From an uncultured Planctomycetaceae bacterium (lineage in GTDB: Bacteria > Planctomycetota > Planctomycetia > Pirellulales > UBA1268), in assembly GCA_937926325.1 (NCBI GenBank), contig CALAZQ010000098.1, positions 1-8,852 on the forward strand: a stretch of DNA of 8,852 nucleotides, given 5' to 3'. The notes beneath the pieces were generated by a model. It made no database searches and was not told the DNA's origin. It worked only from the letters and a program-made list of their open reading frames with translations. Position 1 is the stretch's first letter, and every line of letters begins with the position of its first letter. Of this stretch, positions 6,747 through 8,852 are shown piece after piece. The translations under genes and the position numbers were made by a program.

Positions 6747-8123
6747 ATGCCCACGTTCATGTTCGAAGCCATCGACGCGGCCACCGGAAAGGAGATCCGG
6801 GATACCGTCGATGCCAGCAACGAGAACGAAGCCCAGGCCACGATCCGGTCGATGGGCTACATGGTCACCAAGATCAAGGCCCAAAAGAAAAAGGGGGCGG
6901 CCGCCGCCGGCAAGAAGCCGGGCCGCACCTTCGCCTTTGGCAAGGTCAAGCAGAAAGACCTCACCCTCTTCACCCGCCAGCTCTCCATCCTGCAGGACGC
7001 CGGCCTGCCGATCCTTCGCAGCCTGAAGGTCCTGGGCGAAATGCAAAAGCCCGGCGCCCTGAAAAACTCGCTGATGGACTGCTGCGACGAGATCGAGGGC
7101 GGGTCCACCCTCTCCGAGGCCATGTCGAAAAGCCCCAAGGCCTTCGACCGGCTCTATTGCAACATGATTCGGGCCGGCGAGGCGGGCGGTGCCCTCGAGG
7201 TGATCCTCCGCCGGCTCTCAGAGTTCATGGAGCGGGCCAGTGCCCTCCGCCGCAAGGTCAAGGGCGCCATGGTCTATCCCGTCGTGGTCGTCACCGTGGC
7301 GGTCGGCATCCTGACCTTCATCATGCTGACGATCGTCCCGCAGTTCAAAAAGATCTTCGACGACTTCGGCAGCGAACTGCCGGCCATGACCCAGTTTCTG
7401 ATCGACACCTCCTCGATCATCGGCACCGGCCGGCTCGACGGCACCGAAGAAAACCCGGGCCGGCAGGTGCTGCCGCTGCCGGGCTACATGATGCTGCCGA
7501 TGGCCCCCTTCATCTTCTTCTATTTCATCAAGCTGATCCGGCTCAACAGCTATGGCGCCATGGGCTGGGACCTGTTCACCCTCAAGATGCCGATCTTCGG
7601 CCAGCTGGTCGAAAAGAACCTGGTGGCCCGCTCCTGCCGCACCCTCGGCACCCTGCTGGGCGCCGGCGTGCCGATCCTGGAAGGGCTGAACATCACCAAA
7701 GAGACCACCGGCAACCGGATGTTCGAGAAGATGTACACCCACGTCTCCGACCGCATCCGCGATGGTGAGTCGATTGCCGCCCCGATGAAAGAGGCGTCCG
7801 TGCCCCCCTTCCACCCGATCGCGATGTTCTTTTGGACGCTGTTCGTGCCGGGCATCGGCGCCCTGCTTTACATGGGCAAATACAACAAGCCGGTGCTCGA
7901 CGACCTGGTGGTCAACATGGTGGACGTCGGCGAAGAGTCGGGCGAACTCGACACCATGCTCTACAAGGTGGCCGACACCTACGACGAAGAGGTGGCGGTG
8001 CTGACCGAAAGCCTGACCAGCCTGATGGAGCCGCTGCTGATCATCTTTCTGGGTGGTGCGGTCGGCTTCATCGTGGTGGCCTTGTTCCTGCCGCTGATCA
8101 AACTGATTCAGGATTTGTCATGA
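6747..8123 (+). CDS. pilC: PilC/GspF-family inner-membrane platform protein
   Basis: Polytopic inner-membrane platform on which PilB and PilT are expected to act. It has 458 residues, somewhat longer than the roughly 400 usual. It opens with the typical FMFEAIDAATGKEI segment (4-17), then a basic linker (45-60). The first T2SSF domain spans about 71-198, with TRQLSILQDAGLPI (76-89), IRAGEAGGAL (141-150) and a membrane helix at about 175-197. A loop of about 40 residues precedes a second helix (about 247-265). The second T2SSF domain starts near LFTLKMPIFGQL (276-287) and holds ARSCRTLGTLLGAGVPI (294-310), VDVGEESGELD (392-402) and a final helix (about 428-450). A strongly hydrophobic segment at 357-376 interrupts the second domain and is not part of the usual GspF pattern. 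The start has only a weak CGAGA 7 nt upstream. It lies 44 bp after pilB, and its stop overlaps the next gene's ATG. Confidence 0.93.
   Translation: MPTFMFEAIDAATGKEIRDTVDASNENEAQATIRSMGYMVTKIKAQKKKGAAAAGKKPGRTFAFGKVKQKDLTLFTRQLSILQDAGLPILRSLKVLGEMQKPGALKNSLMDCCDEIEGGSTLSEAMSKSPKAFDRLYCNMIRAGEAGGALEVILRRLSEFMERASALRRKVKGAMVYPVVVVTVAVGILTFIMLTIVPQFKKIFDDFGSELPAMTQFLIDTSSIIGTGRLDGTEENPGRQVLPLPGYMMLPMAPFIFFYFIKLIRLNSYGAMGWDLFTLKMPIFGQLVEKNLVARSCRTLGTLLGAGVPILEGLNITKETTGNRMFEKMYTHVSDRIRDGESIAAPMKEASVPPFHPIAMFFWTLFVPGIGALLYMGKYNKPVLDDLVVNMVDVGEESGELDTMLYKVADTYDEEVAVLTESLTSLMEPLLIIFLGGAVGFIVVALFLPLIKLIQDLS
8110..8123 (+). promoter_or_regulatory. Ribosome binding site and ATGA stop/start overlap, pilC to prepilin
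   Basis: AGGA at 8110-8113 stands 6 nt before the ATG at 8120, and ATGA (8120-8123) joins the prepilin start to the pilC stop. Together they mark 8120 as the real, translationally coupled start of the prepilin gene, even though the prepilin cleavage motif lies 152 codons further on. Confidence 0.65.
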
Positions 8124-8852
8124 GCAATCGTTTTATGGGACCACGAGCGGGTTTACCGCACCCTCTGGGAGAGTGCCAAACCTCTTATCTCCCTCTCCCT
8201 CTGGGAGAGGGCCGGGGTGAGGGTGCTTCCCCCTGCGAAACCCAGCGACTCATACCCCAACATCAAACGCGGCTCGCGGCTGCCCACGCCGCCCCGCCGG
8301 ACGTTCGCTCCGGGCATCGTGCCCTCCGCTCACTCGACACTGGCTGGCGCTCCGCCATCCTGGCTCCGCTGGCCAGTGACGCCGGCAGAGCGGCATGGGC
8401 AGCCCCTCGCGGGCAGCAACAAGTGGGTGACGAACGCAACTCTCTCCACCTCCCGTTGATAGAAGGCCAAACCTCTTCTCTCCCTCTCCCTCTGGGAGAG
8501 GGCCGGGGTGAGGGTGCTTTCCGCAGCACAATCAAAACCCCCAAATCACTCTCCGCCCAACCAACCCGAGCGGCCTTTACCCTCGTCGAACTTTTGGTCG
8601 TCATCGCCATCGTGGCCATGCTCGCCGCCCTCGTCACCCCAGCCGTCTTCAACGCCCGCCGCTCCGCCCAGAACGCGGCGATCAAGGCCGAGATCGACAT
8701 GCTGCACATGGCGATCATGCACTACAAGAATGAGTATGGGAGTTTTCCGCCGGGCGTTGATGTGGCTCCGCCTCCGCAATTCGCGGTAACGCGTTCATCA
8801 ACGAACAAAGCTGCTTTACATGTCCAGCGGCTTTTTCCGCGGACTCCAGCGT
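8120..8852 (+). CDS. Type IV prepilin-like protein with a 152-residue leader, 3' partial
   Basis: Secreted pilin or pseudopilin expected to be cleaved by prepilin peptidase and assembled by PilB/PilC. From the ATG at 8120 the frame is open for 244 codons and leaves the window unfinished. The mature part starts at F153, with FTLVELLVVIAIVAML (E157 is the conserved Glu5) and a membrane helix to about residue 175. A pilin helix follows, including YKNEYGSFPPG, then HVQRLFPR near the end, as in other planctomycete prepilins. The -1 residue is Ala (A152) instead of the usual Gly. The leader is far longer than the usual 5-30 residues. It begins MSNRFMGPRAGLP and contains LPLPLGEGRGEG twice (24-35 and 121-132), encoded by two copies of a REP-like repeat. 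Only weak in-frame alternatives exist closer to the cleavage site: GTG at 8423 and TTG at 8456, neither with a ribosome binding site. The cleavable motif is sure; whether the whole leader is translated is inferred from the AGGA site and the ATGA overlap. Confidence 0.82.
   Translation, partial: MSNRFMGPRAGLPHPLGECQTSYLPLPLGEGRGEGASPCETQRLIPQHQTRLAAAHAAPPDVRSGHRALRSLDTGWRSAILAPLASDAGRAAWAAPRGQQQVGDERNSLHLPLIEGQTSSLPLPLGEGRGEGAFRSTIKTPKSLSAQPTRAAFTLVELLVVIAIVAMLAALVTPAVFNARRSAQNAAIKAEIDMLHMAIMHYKNEYGSFPPGVDVAPPPQFAVTRSSTNKAALHVQRLFPRTPA
8158..8173 (+). repeat. Fragment of the REP-like repeat
   Basis: CCCTCTGGGAGAG (8161-8173) matches the centre of the 54-bp repeats and directly precedes copy 1. 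GCACCCTC at 8158-8165 is the inverse complement of GAGGGTGC found at the right end of copy 1 (8219-8226) and of copy 2 (8510-8517). It looks like a truncated or rearranged copy. Confidence 0.45.
8175..8228 (+). repeat. REP-like palindromic repeat, copy 1
   Basis: This 54-bp unit is identical to copy 2 except for one base (A/C in CTTNTCT). Its core is a perfect 9-bp inverted repeat, CCCTCTCCC (8191-8199) and GGGAGAGGG (8203-8211), around TCT, followed by CCGGGGTGAGGGTGC. Sequences of this type are scattered through many bacterial genomes and give peptides like PLPLGEGRGEG or, on the other strand, HPGPLPEGEGE. Here it is translated within the prepilin leader. Confidence 0.85.
8466..8519 (+). 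repeat. REP-like palindromic repeat, copy 2
   Basis: Direct repeat of the unit at 8175-8228 (53 of 54 bases the same), offset by 291 bp, which is exactly 97 codons, so both copies are read in the same frame. Its hairpin stem is CCCTCTCCC (8482-8490) with GGGAGAGGG (8494-8502). Confidence 0.85.

Larger units (their letters stand above)
8158..8517. mobile_element. Possible 360-bp composite repeat insertion in the prepilin leader
   Basis: The segment starts with GCACCCTC and ends with its inverse complement GAGGGTGC. It contains a repeat fragment, both 54-bp repeats and an unrelated 237-bp middle (8229-8465). It carries no transposase. Its length is a multiple of three and it is stop-free in the prepilin frame. 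Without it the leader would be 32 residues and basic. No exact target-site duplication is seen (TTTACC to the left, TTTCCG to the right). That it arrived as one piece is inference. Confidence 0.35.

Noticed and set aside
8191..8211. Repeat hairpin as an intrinsic terminator after pilC
   Set aside because: The stem is strong, but no T-run follows and the coding frame of the prepilin continues through it.
8250..8531. Minus-strand ORF with HPHPGPLPEGEGE
   Set aside because: This peptide is the well-known translation of the REP-like repeat on its other strand. Nothing suggests a real gene there.
8120..8852. Prepilin as a pseudogene broken by the insertion
   Set aside because: The frame is open from the coupled ATG through the whole mature region visible here, so no disruption is shown; the unseen 3' part could still be damaged.

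Overview
The window most likely comes from a planctomycete (Planctomycetota, probably near Pirellulales). This is inferred from the high GC content, a soluble Ser/Thr kinase preceded by the short 'LLTGYQ...L..G' lead-in common in planctomycete kinases, and a type IV pilus/type II secretion core followed by a prepilin with an FTLVELLVVIAI amino terminus and a 'YKNEYGSFPPG' segment. No rRNA, tRNA, CRISPR array or complete insertion sequence was seen.

Layout. Positions 1-129 are a short leader. A Ser/Thr kinase fused to a degenerate receiver domain occupies 130-1602 (+). It converges, with a 48-bp tail-to-tail overlap, on a GT4-type glycosyltransferase at 1555-2970 (-). A 446-bp divergent intergenic region (2971-3416) holds weak promoter candidates and an operator-like palindrome, but no convincing gene. 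From 3417 on the plus strand there is a compact pilus operon: pilT (retraction ATPase), pilB/gspE (assembly ATPase, 4-bp gap), pilC/gspF (inner-membrane platform, 44-bp gap), and a prepilin gene whose ATG overlaps the pilC stop (ATGA) and which runs off the right edge.

How the genes fit together. PilB would polymerise pilins through the PilC platform and PilT would depolymerise them. The prepilin is a natural substrate. PilB begins with a near-complete tandem MshEN-type motif, which suggests control by c-di-GMP. The kinase and glycosyltransferase have no proven link to the pilus; adjacency is the only evidence.

Most unusual points. (1) The prepilin leader is 152 residues long. It reads in frame through two 54-bp REP-like palindromic repeats spaced exactly 97 codons apart. 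Removing the 360 bp between matching 8-bp inverted ends would leave a normal-looking 32-residue basic leader. (2) PilT carries two tandem copies of the PilT amino-terminal domain, the first one diverged. (3) PilC has an extra hydrophobic segment inserted in its second T2SSF domain. (4) The kinase carries a pseudo-receiver that has lost the phospho-acceptor Asp and the conserved Lys.
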